Shown here piece by piece: positions 10,700 to 22,230 of a stretch of DNA of 64,000 nucleotides. Each line of letters opens with the position of its first letter. Within the stretch, counting starts at the first letter, position 1. The notes beneath the pieces are model-generated. The model worked only from the letters and a program-made list of their open reading frames with translations. It ran no database searches and had not been told where the DNA came from. A program made the translations under genes and the position numbers. This DNA is from Hofstenia miamia (Eukaryota; Xenacoelomorpha; Acoela), in the NCBI GenBank assembly GCA_004352715.1, contig SCFE01000007.1, positions 73,852 through 137,851 on the forward strand, given 5' to 3'.

Positions 10700-13110
10700 A
10701 AATTTAGATAAAACATATCTAATTCTTATGTTCCTTGGGTTGAATGTGGGTGATAGTAGGAATAGGTATAAGGATGAGTACGGTTAGGAAGCGCAGTTTG
10801 CATGTAGATATAATTGTTGTATTTTCTCTAGTCTAAAATGAGCTGAGAATTAGGTGTTGGAAGTGGTTCATTTTTCGACCAGAGGCCATGATTCTGTAAG
10901 AAGAAGTTTGAAATTAACTTGTTCTCTGAATACCTGTTAACCTATGGAATGAACATGCTCTTGTTTTCTCAAAAGATAGAAGTCACATAATTAACTAGTA
11001 GTTTCATCGGTTGTTTAATATTTTTAAAGATAGAATGCTTGGTGAGTTTTAACGCTATCATCGCAAATTTCTTCCAAACTGTTGGAACATCAATCACTAA
11101 ATAATATGCGCATTCTTGTAAATGGGATGCTTTAAATTTAAGCTTAGCATTGAGTACAACATATTAGAAAACGCAAATTGCATCACAATATGAAAATATC
11201 TGATTCTTGCGAACCCTATTAATAGGATATCATCATTCATGAAATTGAGAAATCGGTTTTAGTGGTAAAATGACTTAATTGTGCAAATATAAAATGTTGT
11301 TCATGTATAGTGGTAATGTGATATGACAAAGTAAAATCGTCTTAATTGCTTTTGCCATCATTGGATGAAATGTATGTGTTAAGTAATTAACAATGCTACT
11401 TGATGTCAATAACATAACTACTAATTAATCTCAATAATATTGCGGGATATTAAGTATAGCTCAACATTATTGATGTATGTATACATAAAATTTGTATCTT
11501 AAGTTCAATTTCAACAATGCATTGTTGGAACATTGTGAGCTGCCTTTGACAGAATAGCTTTGTTAGGCATGGCCATTTTTTTTTGATGTTTAAGCATTGT
11601 TTTATGCAAGTTACATTCTTTGCAGCTTAACAATGTTTCATCAACCTAATAACTTATTTTTAGAAAGCAACAGGGGAAATAAAGAAAGAATTATGTTTAA
11701 TGAATGTCTTAGGCTCCCCTTCAGCTGGATTGAAGTTGAAGCTTTGGGAATAAAACTCACAATTTATGATCGGATTTAATTTCTAGATTTATTATTTTGG
11801 TTTTGATATTCTTTATTTTAAAAATATAGATTACAAATTTTAATAATGTAATCATTGTTTTTAGAATCAAAGAAGTGATGATTCCTGCATCAATCTTTTA
11901 TTCTGCTGCTGATATTTTTTGGAAATTAAATTTGTGATTTATTGTTGATTCATTGTTAATTCAAACTGCGGTCTTTATTTATTAGCTTTTTATACAATGC
12001 AGATTTTGGCCAAAATATAAGATTTTTTTACTAAAAATATTTTTTGGTAAACTTGGAGAAAAATTACTAAAACTTTTGTACATGATTCCTAGGAGGGGCT
12101 GCTGTATGCAATATTAAAATTTATGAGAACGTGGTATGATACTGAGTAATTCGTAGGGTGGGCATTCACAGTAAGTTCAGTTGTGAAAATGTGCAATGCA
12201 TTTTTACTTTTGCATGCCAACCCTATCCTGTCCTTTGGTTGTGGCTTCTAATTTCAGTGCTTTATTCCTATAGGAAATCATTATTGAATGTACTCTGACT
12301 TTAGCACTTAGTCTAATTATGCTTGGCTAATTTGTGCTTTGTTCTTGTAACAAGGTTTGTAAATATTGGGTCAAGTTCTTCTACCTAGGTTTAGTTAGAG
12401 TAGGTCATATTAGGTAGCACTCTGATGCTATTAAAATATTTGATTACAAGTTATTTTAACGAAAAAATTGCAAGGTTTTCAGCAAGCCTTTGCTTTAGTT
12501 CGGGCTGTAATATTGGAACCCTTGCAATATATTGTCGATGACAATATTTGCTTGCCATTATCATTTTGATCATAATTTGTTTACATCTGCAGCTGAAAAA
12601 AGGGGGCAGTTGCAATGTCTTCATTCTAGCTCAAAGTGTAGTTTGAGAGTTGTTCATGATCCTTACTATATGTTTGGTGAAGCCACTCAAACTAAATAAA
12701 TTATTAAATAGGCTAAAGGAGTTAGTAGCGTTAAACCACTCGATGAGTCAGTCAGGGGTGCTGTTATTTGCTGTCAATTAGATCTATGCCATATTAAGTG
12801 ATTTTTTTATTTAAATAAAAACCTTTTACTAGGAAGTCAATAATTAATATAAAATTGTAGTTTACAGAATAGCATAAAAATATGTCCTTTTTTTAATTAC
12901 TGTGCCAATGCAAATGACACTGAAAATAACATTAACAATTTCAATATATATTGAAACTTTAAGCATTTTATCATATGTAATGAATTATGAAAGTAATTTT
13001 TTTTGATACTTTGGTTATTTAATTTAAAAGTAAATTTGTACTAAACTAAATTTGGGAAACAACTTTGTTAATCACTTAATTTAAATAAACTTTTTATTAT
13101 CAAAAATAGG
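10700..13110. other. anonymous AT-rich region
   Basis: No recognisable gene or element. The only frame of note (11,597-11,779, 60 codons) has no recognisable motif. Several TAGG/GTTTAG-rich stretches occur, but no clear repeat structure. Confidence 0.5.
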
Positions 13111-13528
13111 TTATTTGTTTGTATTTAGTATGCATTATCTTAGTTTCGAAGATACACTACTTTCCCACGCTCAACACGGTCACAGTGTTTACGCGTATTT
13201 TCGTAGTTTCTCTGGTTATTTCACTGTCACTCTTTCAGTGTTATTTACTCTTATTTGCTGCTTTCTTTTGCGGCCTGGTATTAGTAGCAAAGGAAGGCGC
13301 CAAAGTTTACTCAGAAAAAGTTACCTCAACTTGTCTGCAAGTGAATACAATAAGATTAGTCATTTGTTGGACCACAGTTACGCTCTTTCCCTGTGATATC
13401 ACGAAAGACAGATTCTCCCCAACTGACACTAGCTTGGTAGCTGGAGTACCCCCTCAATACCTCCGTCATCGCACATTCGATACATCTTTAAAGAACAAGG
13501 GTATATTTTTGTTCTTGTTTTCTTTAGG

Positions 13529-14784
13529 ATGCCAGTTTCTGATAGTGAGATGAGGTCACCTGTGTTAGGTACCCCCACTCTAGGTTTGTCGCCTGTCGCG
13601 TCCCCTGCCGCGTCCGCAGCCCCGTCGCCCTCAACGTCTCCTAAGCAAGCCAGTTTTGCAAAAGTCACCGCTAGCCCTGCTCCGGCCATAGGAACCGAGA
13701 TCCCGCTTAAAGAGGTCCCATCTCCTCTATCACGAATATCGAACTATCGCGAAAGGATGAGCCACTTCGAAAGGCGATACAACTTTCTATCCACATCCAT
13801 AATTAAGTACTTTCAGGAACATAATGTTCCCGCGTTTGAGCAATTCTCAATTTCGAAATGTCTAATACCATCGGCAGCAGACCCAACCAAAATTTGATTT
13901 GGACTACAACTCGTCTGTTCTGCCAACCTTCGACACGTCTCCTCCAGGCTCTATCTGACTCCTATTCCTGTCACTGACACTCACACAATCAAGCCTCTGG
14001 GCTCCCATCATCACTATGTCCATTCTCTGCTCACCTCTCCGTCTTTTCCTAAGCTTTTCTCCATCAAGCTCTCTAACTTTCCAGTATTCCTAAGTCTTCA
14101 GCAGACTCACGCTGTGTTCAAGCGGTGCGTTGGCCTTGGCGATCTCACCATCAAGTCACTCTTGTACGAGAGCCATGGCCATCAAAAGACCCTCTCGATC
14201 AAGGTAGAAGTTACCAGTTTCTACCAGCAAAAGCAACTCCGCGATTGGGTTGCCTTTGATAAAAGAGCCGGTGTCTTTATCCTTACCAAGACGCACCCAT
14301 CAAGACAAACAAGATAGTGTCTGAGTTATACGCGGAGGTAATCCTCCTGCACTCTTCTCTGTCAAAATCTCCATCTTCCTTGCCTGCTGAAACACTTGCC
14401 ATGGCTTCCTCTTCCTCCTCTGCCTCTTCTGACACAGCTTCGGACACTATCACCAAACTTAGTGATGGCGAGCTTTCAGACTCGTCGGTCAACGAACATC
14501 CCTCTATCGCTGCTCCTAAGTCTAAGGCCTTAACGGCGTCCAGCTCTAGCATATGCGCTAAGACCAAGAAACCAAGAGTAGCCCCAGCGGAGCCCCGTCC
14601 CAACCCTAGCCTAAGCCGCAGTCTCGTTCCCACCCTGCCCCCAAGTCACAGCCCGCTGCCACTACTCCCCAGCCCGACGCCCCTGAACCCGGAGGTAGGC
14701 TACACAGTGGCAAACCCAACTAGTCCATGCAGTATTGGTTGCAACATCTCTCATCTGCCATGCTCCTCGTTTCTCTTTTTTTAG
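13529..14784 (+). pseudogene. LINE ORF1 (low-complexity, nucleic-acid-binding type)
   Basis: Three successive frames make up ORF1. The first (13,529-13,897) has a Pro/Ser/Ala-rich N-terminus followed by an Arg-rich helical stretch (RISNYRERMSHFERRYNF). The second (about 13,970-14,317) includes KRCVGLGDLTIKSLLYES. The third (14,317-14,784) is a Ser-rich tail. ORF1 proteins of L1/Tx1-type elements usually bind RNA and form RNPs; no zinc knuckle or RRM is obvious here. Frameshifts near 13,890 and 14,317 break the protein. Confidence 0.55.
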
Positions 14785-14786
14785 TG

Positions 14787-15755
14787 ATCAATATTGAAAC
14801 TGTCTTAACTTTTAATATAAATGGTTTAAACTCTCCTAATAAATTTAATACCATGCTTAGCACCCTTAAAGTACATAAGGTAGATATAGCTTTCCTGCAA
14901 GAGACGATGACAGTCGCGCCTTACTTGACTTTTATAACTATAACACAATACTCGAACGTAGGTCATGTCACTCTAAAGGTGGCCTGGTTACTCTGATATC
15001 TAAATCGCTAGAGATAGAAGCAGTCCACTCGGACACTAATTTCCAAATTTTGAGGGCCTCTGATAATACCATGTATATTAATTACTGCTTAAGTAGATCC
15101 CAACACAAATGTACTGTTTGCAGTATCAATGATTTTATCTCTAAATATCATCTACGCGCTGTCATCATGGGGGGGGGGATTCAAATTTCCACTATCTCTC
15201 TAATGAAAGTGTTAATTCCACCACGTCGAAAAATTTAAGTGTTTCGCGTTGGCAACATTTTAAGAAAAAACTACTTGACCCTTTCTCCCTAGTCGATACA
15301 GCTCATAAATGTAATAACCTTTTACCTCTAAATGTCTTCCTTACCAGTCCTGTATTTATCACTGCTTCGCAACCAATACTGTGCAGTTAGTTACCAGCGA
15401 GATACTGGAACTCAATGTCTCAGACCATAGACCCCTGGTCACTACAGTCTCATTGTCGGAGACACCTGGTCCTGGCATCTGGCGTCTAAGTTCGGATACA
15501 CTCGATTCCTGCCATAATGAAATTACGCTAATACTTTCTACCAACTTTACAGACTTGAATATTAACACCATCCAGCAGGACTGGACTCATACGAAAGAGC
15601 AAATTCGTAACACCCTAATTTATAAGCAAAAGCTGCTCACCACCCGCTACCGTAGGACCTTAAATAAGCTTAATAGCTATCTTAAATTGATACGAGATAA
15701 TCCGAACATTGAATACTACCATTCGATTGAGGCGACCATCACCTCAAGTCAATGA
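14787..15755 (+). pseudogene. LINE ORF2 endonuclease domain (APE type)
   Basis: The start of ORF2 shows the L1-type APE motifs: FNINGLNSPNKF, then VDIAFLQET with the catalytic glutamate. Further on come a GGLVTLISKS segment, an MGG segment that should continue as a GGDxN motif, and SDHRPLV with the catalytic histidine near the end. The domain nicks target DNA to prime reverse transcription. A run of ten G (near 15,170) shifts the frame precisely at the GGD motif, and other shifts occur near 14,990 and 15,380. Confidence 0.75.
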
Positions 15756-16016
15756 GGAATATCAGCGCCTGGCTGACATTCAGCTGGAATATGTAAATAA
15801 TATCAATTATGAAATCACGTAATTAAAAGTTTCGTTAAGAATCGCTTAGCAAAAACAAACATTCCTGCCCTCACTGACACAAACGTTAACCTGTCTTACA
15901 AGACAGAAGACAAATTAAGAATTGCACACCGCCACTTCGCCCATACATATGCCCACGAGCAAACCCATCCAGTTACGAGCTTAGACGTCACTGCCATTAG
16001 TCAAGATGACTTCGTT

Positions 16017-17120
16017 TTGCTGAACCAACCCCTGGGGGAGGGAGACATATTTGATGCGATTTCTAACTTGAAGAGTTCTCCAGGATTGAACGGGATTAAT
16101 TCCAAGTGCTTTAGTCACCTACTTGTTAAACCTCTTTTACTTTTAGTTAACAGTATACTTTCTAAGGGTTTCATTCATAATAATATTTCAGATGCATTTA
16201 TTAAACTTATCCCTAAACAGGGAAAAGACCTAACCGATATCTCCTCCTGGAGCGCTGTCTCATGCTCAATATGGACCTGAAGATCATTTCCTACGTCGTC
16301 AGCAATAGAATCTCCGAGGTGATACACAGATACATTCATCCGGAACAAACCGGTTTCATTAAAGGGTGAAAAGGGTATATGAACATGTCAGGGATATAAT
16401 AGAAATTGCGAAGTTTAGTAAGCAAGGTATTGGTATTATCTCACTTGATTTAAGCAAGGCCTACGACCGCCTCAGCCACCAATACCTTTTCAAGGTATTG
16501 GAAACAATGAACTTTCCGCCTTTCATAATAAAACTCATTAGGGCTCTTTACAATAATAATTGATCATACGTTTTAATAAATGGTTACATGACCAACGCCA
16601 TCCACTTAAATGAAATTCGCAATAATAATAAGATTAAAGGCTTACGCCTCCAACTAGGGACTGTGTAAAACCCTGGCTTTTGCTGACGACGTTACCCTCA
16701 TTGTCACCACTCAGGAAAGTATTGAGCATGTTCTTACAACCTTAGATAGGTATAGAGCCGTGTCTAATGAGAAAATTAATATTTCAAAATCCTTTTTACT
16801 GGTCTTAATCGTGCCCAATGGTGGAGAACTCCTTTTGTTAGTAACCATCAGTATGTCAACATTCTCGGTGTCCGCCTGAATGCTAAAAATAATATTAGTA
16901 TTGATTACGATAGGTTTCTGTCCGACAATACACAATGCCTTAGCTTTGTCGGAAGTCGCAAGATTTCTCTTTATGGCAAAGCTAAGGCAATCAATGCATT
17001 TATTGTAAGCAAGATACGCCACGTGCGTAGGCACTATCCTATATCGCCCCATACAAACCGTGATCAATAAGGTTTTCCAAGAAGGGGGGATTCGTCTCCC
17101 CAAACTGGAGGCCATCCAAT
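16017..17120 (+). pseudogene. LINE ORF2 reverse transcriptase domain
   Basis: The fragment at 16,017 matches the pre-A region (AISNLKSSPGLNGINSKCF, where SPGxDGI is typical). Motif A is at 16,430-16,480 (IISLDLSKAYDRLS, with the catalytic Asp). Motif C is intact as FADD at 16,679-16,690 (KTLAFADDVTLIV), but the motif B region (QGCPLSP in relatives) is missing, so there is an internal deletion near 16,665. Downstream, segments such as NISKSF and VFQEGGIRLPKLEAIQF resemble the thumb and connection of L1-clade RTs. It is not functional. Confidence 0.8.
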
Positions 17121-17642
17121 TCTATCACAACTGCGCCTGCTCGGAGACATAACCTCGCTTGAGGAGCCCCATCCAGCCAAGTTTTCGACCAGCCAAATAC
17201 TGTTACATAATAATAAACACTCCACATTAGAAAGCTTGCTTTCAGACATTTACATTATATATTTCCTAAGGGATAGCTCGCCCTACTTCGCCCGCCTTTT
17301 GCGAAAACTTAAGGACCTACATTTCCAAATAAGCCCCATTCATGCTAACTTAGATATAAAGCCGCTACTGGCGTTGCGCCAACTACTTTAGCAATGCTAT
17401 TGCATATGACATTTCGAATCCCAATGTTGATTTTATTAGTAATTTTATCATACAAAAACAGGGCCGTAGTCTTCAGCTACATGCCTCGGTTAAGTCGCCC
17501 ATATAATAATAAAAGAAAAATCTAGGTAAATCAAAAACACTAGTAGGTACTGGGACACTTCTATACCCCACCTAATTAACATCATACGTCCACGTGCGCC
17601 CCATATTACAAAACGCTGAGGTACAAAACTCTCACAAATCAC

Positions 17643-17867
17643 TTGCTCCATCGCGATATTTATTTCAATTCAGGCTGCATAGACTCGCCTCTATGCAGGC
17701 TATGCGAATCCTTTAATGAAAATCCTAAGCACCTCATTCTTGAATGTCCCGCCTGTCTGCTCCATAAGCCCCATATGTTTAATAGTTTCTGCGACGTTAA
17801 TAAACAAAATATTCTAGAAATAATTACTTATTGCATTGAATCAATTGCATCTCCAAAGGGATCCTAG
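17643..17867 (+). pseudogene. LINE ORF2 C-terminal zinc-binding segment
   Basis: The segment CRLCESFNENPKHLILECP has the C-x2-C-x8-H-x4-C arrangement of the zf-RVT/zinc-knuckle region at the end of many plant and animal L1-type ORF2 proteins. It ends with a stop at 17,867, taken as the end of ORF2. Confidence 0.65.
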
Positions 17868-17967
17868 CATAGGTCAGGCCTCATCTCTGTGCACTACCGC
17901 TGGTGCATATTTATTTTTGTACTTGTTTATAAGCAGCAATGTGTGACTTCGTTTAATTTTTGTTTAT

Positions 17968-18720
17968 TTGGTAATAGCTTTGAATTTTCTAGTTTTATTT
18001 CTGAATCAAGCCGGTACTAATTGGGAATTGGGAACAATCTGTGCCATTCTTTTGCCCAAATATGACGGTATAATTACTGGAACTGCAACCCCTAAGATTT
18101 CATTTTATTACCCAATAATCCCACTAGAGGATGTATGTAATTTTATAATTTTTTTAATTGATCTCATGCTTTAGGAAATTGACTTCCCCCATTTGCTGTT
18201 GAAAGTGCAGATTTTCAGTGGTTTAAGTTTTTATCAAACAGCTTAGATGTAATTCATGCCACAATAAAGAAGGCTTTCTGAGCAGGAAAACTATGTGATG
18301 GAAGTGATGATAATTGCATTTGCTGTGAGTCTAGAGCACTGAATACATTTGCAATTAACATGGAAATCGAAACACCTGAGTTATGTAGGAATGAGCTGAT
18401 TGATCTCACTGCCACTATAGCTTCCACAAAATTAAAAATTTTTTTTTCATAGATCCAAGTTTATTTCAGATCCATGGAGACTACTTTGATCCAATGGATT
18501 TTGAAGATAGACTAATATCATATGTTGAAGCTGCAATGAGCTTACCAGAGCAAATGTTGTGGGCTGGCTGAAGCCTCCTAGTAAAACTGAAGAAAACATC
18601 ATAAAGGAGCCAAGAAACATGCATATAGTTAAGTTATGGTTCACAGAAAGAATTGCAATCTCCAATCGAATTGACTATGTGCATGTTGATGAGCCAGGAT
18701 CTGATGATTAATCTGATTTT
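17968..18720 (+). pseudogene. unrecognised short gene with a 42-nt intron
   Basis: The frame from 17,968 runs 55 codons to PIIPLED, then a candidate intron (18,133-18,174), then EIDFPHLLLKVQIF. Further coding-looking pieces follow in other frames: CDGSDDNCICCESRALNTF (with a CICC cluster), FQIHGDYFDPMDFED after a TTTCATAG acceptor near 18,453, and IVKLWFTERIAISNRIDY ending VHVDEPGSDD before TAA at 18,709. An AATAAA follows near 18,796. I do not recognise the protein. It could be a first ORF of the Helitron or an independent gene; frame breaks suggest decay. Confidence 0.35.
18133..18174 (+). other. candidate 42-nt intron
   Basis: GTATGT donor, ATTGAT branch-like stretch and CTTTAG acceptor, phase 0. 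Same length and donor as the intron at 802-843. Confidence 0.55.
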
Positions 18721-19329
18721 CAGTTTTCTTTAATCATATATTCCTTTATTTTCTATTCAGTTAATTTTGATATTGAGTTTAACTTTGTTATTCAATAAAT
18801 ATAATTCAAATAATTTACATTAGAGTACAGTAGTGTTCAATTTATTAATTAATTTGCTCATTTGTTATGTGTTCTGAAATAAAGTTTTTGTTTTGACTAT
18901 TTTATTATACCGCCCTTTTGATTTAATTGTGATATATTGATTTTTACACTGAATCCCCTGTAATTTAGTGTAGACTATATAGAGTATACAAGTAAAGTAT
19001 TAATGAATAGAGTTTTGCAGTGAGCAATTAAGTATTAGATGTAACATTGGAAAGCCTGGTAATTTCGTTTCATATTCGCATTCGCATTGTTTAGGTTGTG
19101 GAAAACATATACTTGTTGAAAATTGAATATTAAGTCTCATTGTGTTAAATAATAAGTAACTTGAATCTAAATTATGTTCATTTTCATACAACATGTCATT
19201 GAATTACATGTTAAAATTTAACATCATGCAGGTTTTATGAATAAAATATTTTAACAATATAATTTTAGCATAGAGCAATACGGCGTACTATAAATAGGTG
19301 TCTTCAATGCCATTTTTTTAGTTCTAAAA

Positions 19330-21460
19330 ATGGTGACTGCACTCATTGCAGAAGAGTAAATTCTATCAAATCAACATCTGTAATAAATGAGACTAATATT
19401 GTTTTTGAACAATTACGAAGTGAGCCAACTGTTGACAAAGCTAATGAATTAAATGACAAAATGCCTCAGATCAATTAATAATATATTTGTTATATCTAAG
19501 AACTTGGCAAAACGAAAATTTGGAAGCAATCCTTGTAACGTACCAGGTGAAATGACAGTTTGTCAGGAGTTTAGAAATTACATTTGCATGAACATTAAAA
19601 GCAATAATTGGAGTGATGTGTGGCCCAGTGTTTTATACACAATTTTTATGGCGATTGACAACAACTCACAGAAACTTTGGAATTGCCTGCCAGATACAAT
19701 GAGATTGTAGCATATACATAGTGAAGCATCCGTTTTTTCACAAATTTTGATATGCCATGAAAGTGAACCTTTGTTTACATACATCTCTGATAATAACAAG
19801 GAACTTCAATTTAGAAGTGATGCTGATTTTAGTAAATGTTTGGAAGAAGACCCACTACTTTTTTTAAATGCCCATGTTCTGCATGGGAATTTGTGTCAGA
19901 AGCAAGTTTCATAAAATTTTCACATTTTATTAATCACATTATACCAAATTTTTCATTATAAAACTCCAGTGCATTTAAGTACTAAAGGGGAATTATCAGC
20001 AATTATTTAGATGCCAAAACTAGCAATGGGATAACTGTAAAGCCTGGACTTGCTGTTAATTCAAAAGGCTTATGTATTGCCATGTGCCACAATCATGGTA
20101 ATGGAGTAACCAACATTATAGTGCATCGACCAGAGAACCCCATGCTCGGATCAATATAACCCATTCACACAAGTTTTGGTCTTGTAAAAACTGCGCTAAA
20201 TACTGTTAGATCTACATAACCCAGATATAACAGTGCACTCGTTCGCTTAGTAAGAGCTGTGGGCAGTTTCAATGGAATGTCAAGAACAAGATTATATACA
20301 AAGCCAAACTGGAACATAAATGATTGGCAGGCTGTTCTTTACACATCTGAGTATTTACAGCTCCGATGCAGAGATGATATACTCATTAATGCAAAGGAAG
20401 TATGCAGGAAAGGTGAATGCTCAGAAAAGTACTTGGAGCAATTAACTAATGAAGATATTGTGAAATATGCACTAACAAAAAATGAAATTGATGAAGTTGT
20501 TGAGGGGCTGCATTAAATCTAGATGTAGAAGACTTATCAGAAAAAATACCACGTGCCATCATATATTCACATAGGATGATTGATATAGAATATGGTGCAC
20601 AACCAATTCCACTGATAAAAACACTACAAAAGTGGCAGACAAATACATTTTTAATATTTTTAGCTAATGAAGATATTTATTTCTTACTGCTACAACATTC
20701 AAAGAATAATCAAAAAACAAAACTTGAGTCTGTTAGCTGATTGTGTGCAAGAAAAATCTCAAAATATTAAGTCTATATCAAGGCAAATGACAAGAAACAA
20801 TATCAATATTGGAGTTTGTGATCAGGAGAAAGTTGTAAATTATCTTCAAGTATGTGGCTTTTTATTAATTTTATAACTAAGATGGAATTTATGAATTCAT
20901 TTGAGAATAAGTGTTTCCACAATGTTGATGATGGCAAGAAATTGAATGCTGTGAAACATTATTTGAGCTGAGATGCACCATTTCTTCAAATCAAACATTA
21001 ATTCGGCATGGAAATCAACAAAGTGAGTGGTGGATGTATCATATTAATGAGTATATTAAATTAGAGGACTTTAATAAATATACAGCTGTAAGAGATTTAT
21101 GGTGCATAGCTGTTTACCAACATTGAAAAAAAAATTTGAAATTAGACTACTTTTCATTTTTGTCTGATCAAACTACTTTCTATGGCACTGAACACAGTTT
21201 GTTTTTGTGTAAAGTTAGCAAACCTACAAAAAATGCTCATTTAGAGAGGATGGAGTAATATGCAACTCTAAAGCAAAATGGGTTTGGCCTGATGTATGGT
21301 GTAGTTCATCTTAATGCAAAGTACATTCTGTAGAAAAAGATGCGAGGGTTCCCATTTTTCCACATCCAGAAGCTTATGCTGAATTTGTTTATCACTCAGA
21401 TGACTCAACTGAAAATGTTGCATCCATTGATGAAGAGGACTTTCTGAGATCATCAGGGTA
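19330..21460 (+). pseudogene. Helitron N-terminal region
   Basis: Coding remnants that I assign to the Helitron by position: MTKCLRSINNIFVISKNLAK (19,453 on), SNNWSDVWPSVLYTIF, a GLCIAMCHNHGNG segment near 20,070-20,110, the 85-codon frame at 20,259-20,516 ending NEIDEVVEGL, and WWMYHINEYIKLEDFNKYTA near 21,030-21,090. Relatives have a long, poorly conserved domain before the Rep motifs. No independent domain is recognised. Frame changes occur about every 200-300 bp. Confidence 0.5.
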
Positions 21461-21464
21461 TTAC

Positions 21465-22230
21465 TTGGACAGTTTGGATGATGATAATGTATTTGAAACA
21501 ACAGATTCTGGTAGTCTTCCTACACATATTGGCAACGAATGTCAACCAATGCATTTGGTTTTAAATAGTGATGCCCAGATTTTGCAAAGACAATGTAGAC
21601 CTCTCAATAGCTTCAAGCAGTCAAATCTTGCTAGCCTCTTATTTGACATCATAGTAAATATGAATTTGAATCGCAATGATTCAAGAAGGGTACTAGAAAG
21701 AGGTTTGTGTGAGTTTACAAATACTAAGTCTAAAGATCACCTAGATGAAGTTATGAGATCTATGGATTCATCCAAGTGTGAAACACGCGTCTCTGAGCTT
21801 TCTGCTGCAAGTAGAGATCATGTTATATCACTTTTTGTTACACTAACATGCAACCAGAAGAAAATGCCTGGTATTAGAAAGATTTCAGAATCAATCAATA
21901 ATTTTTACTAGATGGACTACCACACTTCAAAAAGCTAATAATTTATTATATGAAGAAACTGCACATAGCATTGCTAGAGAGTAGCTTAGCTTTAATGATT
22001 AGATGTTGGGTGCATGTAATTGACAGTCTTTTGTCATACTTCAAACAATAAAAAATGCTTGGAACTATTTTGGATTATTGGGCACTTATGAGTTCCAACC
22101 AAAGCGTGGGAATCTACCACACTTCCACTTGATATTGTTCTGTGAAAAACCGCCAAGGAAATGGCTAAGCTAATATCATGCTCAAGCAGATGCTTTTTAA
22201 GAGATCTCCAGGAATTATTTGGCATTTAGA
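21465..22230 (+). pseudogene. Helitron Rep (HUH endonuclease) region
   Basis: The frame at 21,465-21,911 contains LFVTLTCNQ at residues 123-131, matching Rep motif 1 of Helitrons (FxTxTCNP in relatives). After a break, another frame reads EFQPKRGNLPHFHLILF (22,090-22,140). This corresponds to the conserved E-F-Q-x-R-G-x-P-H-x-H HUH motif that holds the catalytic metal; the two histidine codons are 22,120-22,122 and 22,126-22,128. The tyrosine motif expected downstream (two Tyr in Y-x3-K-Y context) could not be located with confidence. Stops separate the motifs. Confidence 0.7.

Larger units (their letters stand above)
2806..10700. repeat. diverged array of a non-coding repeat, unit about 1.2-1.8 kb
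   Basis: Landmarks recur in the same order along nearly 8 kb. One is a CCCTG...GGCATTGAATGC-like stretch near 5,220, 6,745, 8,505 and 9,740. Another is the GGTCAATTATAAAT block near 3,900 and 8,570. A third is an AGGTTTAC...AAAGGCCCAG block near 2,910, 5,430, 6,960 and 7,870. A fourth is a TGCAAACAGACC block near 3,100, 3,990 and 8,080. Copies have drifted strongly, with many indels. No long conserved frame exists, so the array looks satellite-like or like a tandemly amplified non-autonomous element. Apart from the 4577-4912 frame, a gap and a hairpin, I see nothing else in it. Confidence 0.7.
13119..17950 (+). mobile_element. L1/Tx1-like non-LTR retrotransposon, decayed
   Basis: A block with higher GC than its surroundings. 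In order it contains a Ser/Pro/Ala-rich ORF1, an APE-type endonuclease, reverse transcriptase motifs and a C-terminal zinc-knuckle-like segment. Many frameshifts, stops and at least one internal deletion (between RT motifs A and C) make it inactive. The 5' limit is placed where the composition changes near 13.12 kb, and the 3' limit after the last coding remnant at 17,867. No clear poly(A) tail or target duplication was found, so both ends are approximate. Confidence 0.8.

Noticed and set aside
13115-13553. Two overlapping frames of 93 and 144 codons with hydrophobic stretches
   Set aside because: They overlap each other in the probable 5' leader of the LINE and show no motif; more likely leader sequence than a membrane protein.
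14283-14633. 116-codon minus-strand frame rich in Glu and Leu
   Set aside because: Antisense of the Ser/Pro-rich ORF1 of the LINE; composition explained by codon complement.
16711-17115. 134-codon minus-strand frame
   Set aside because: Antisense of the LINE RT region; no motif of its own.
20848-20879. GTATGT...AACTAAG as a further intron (32 nt)
   Set aside because: Too short even for the local class, with the branch-like motif directly at the acceptor; not listed.
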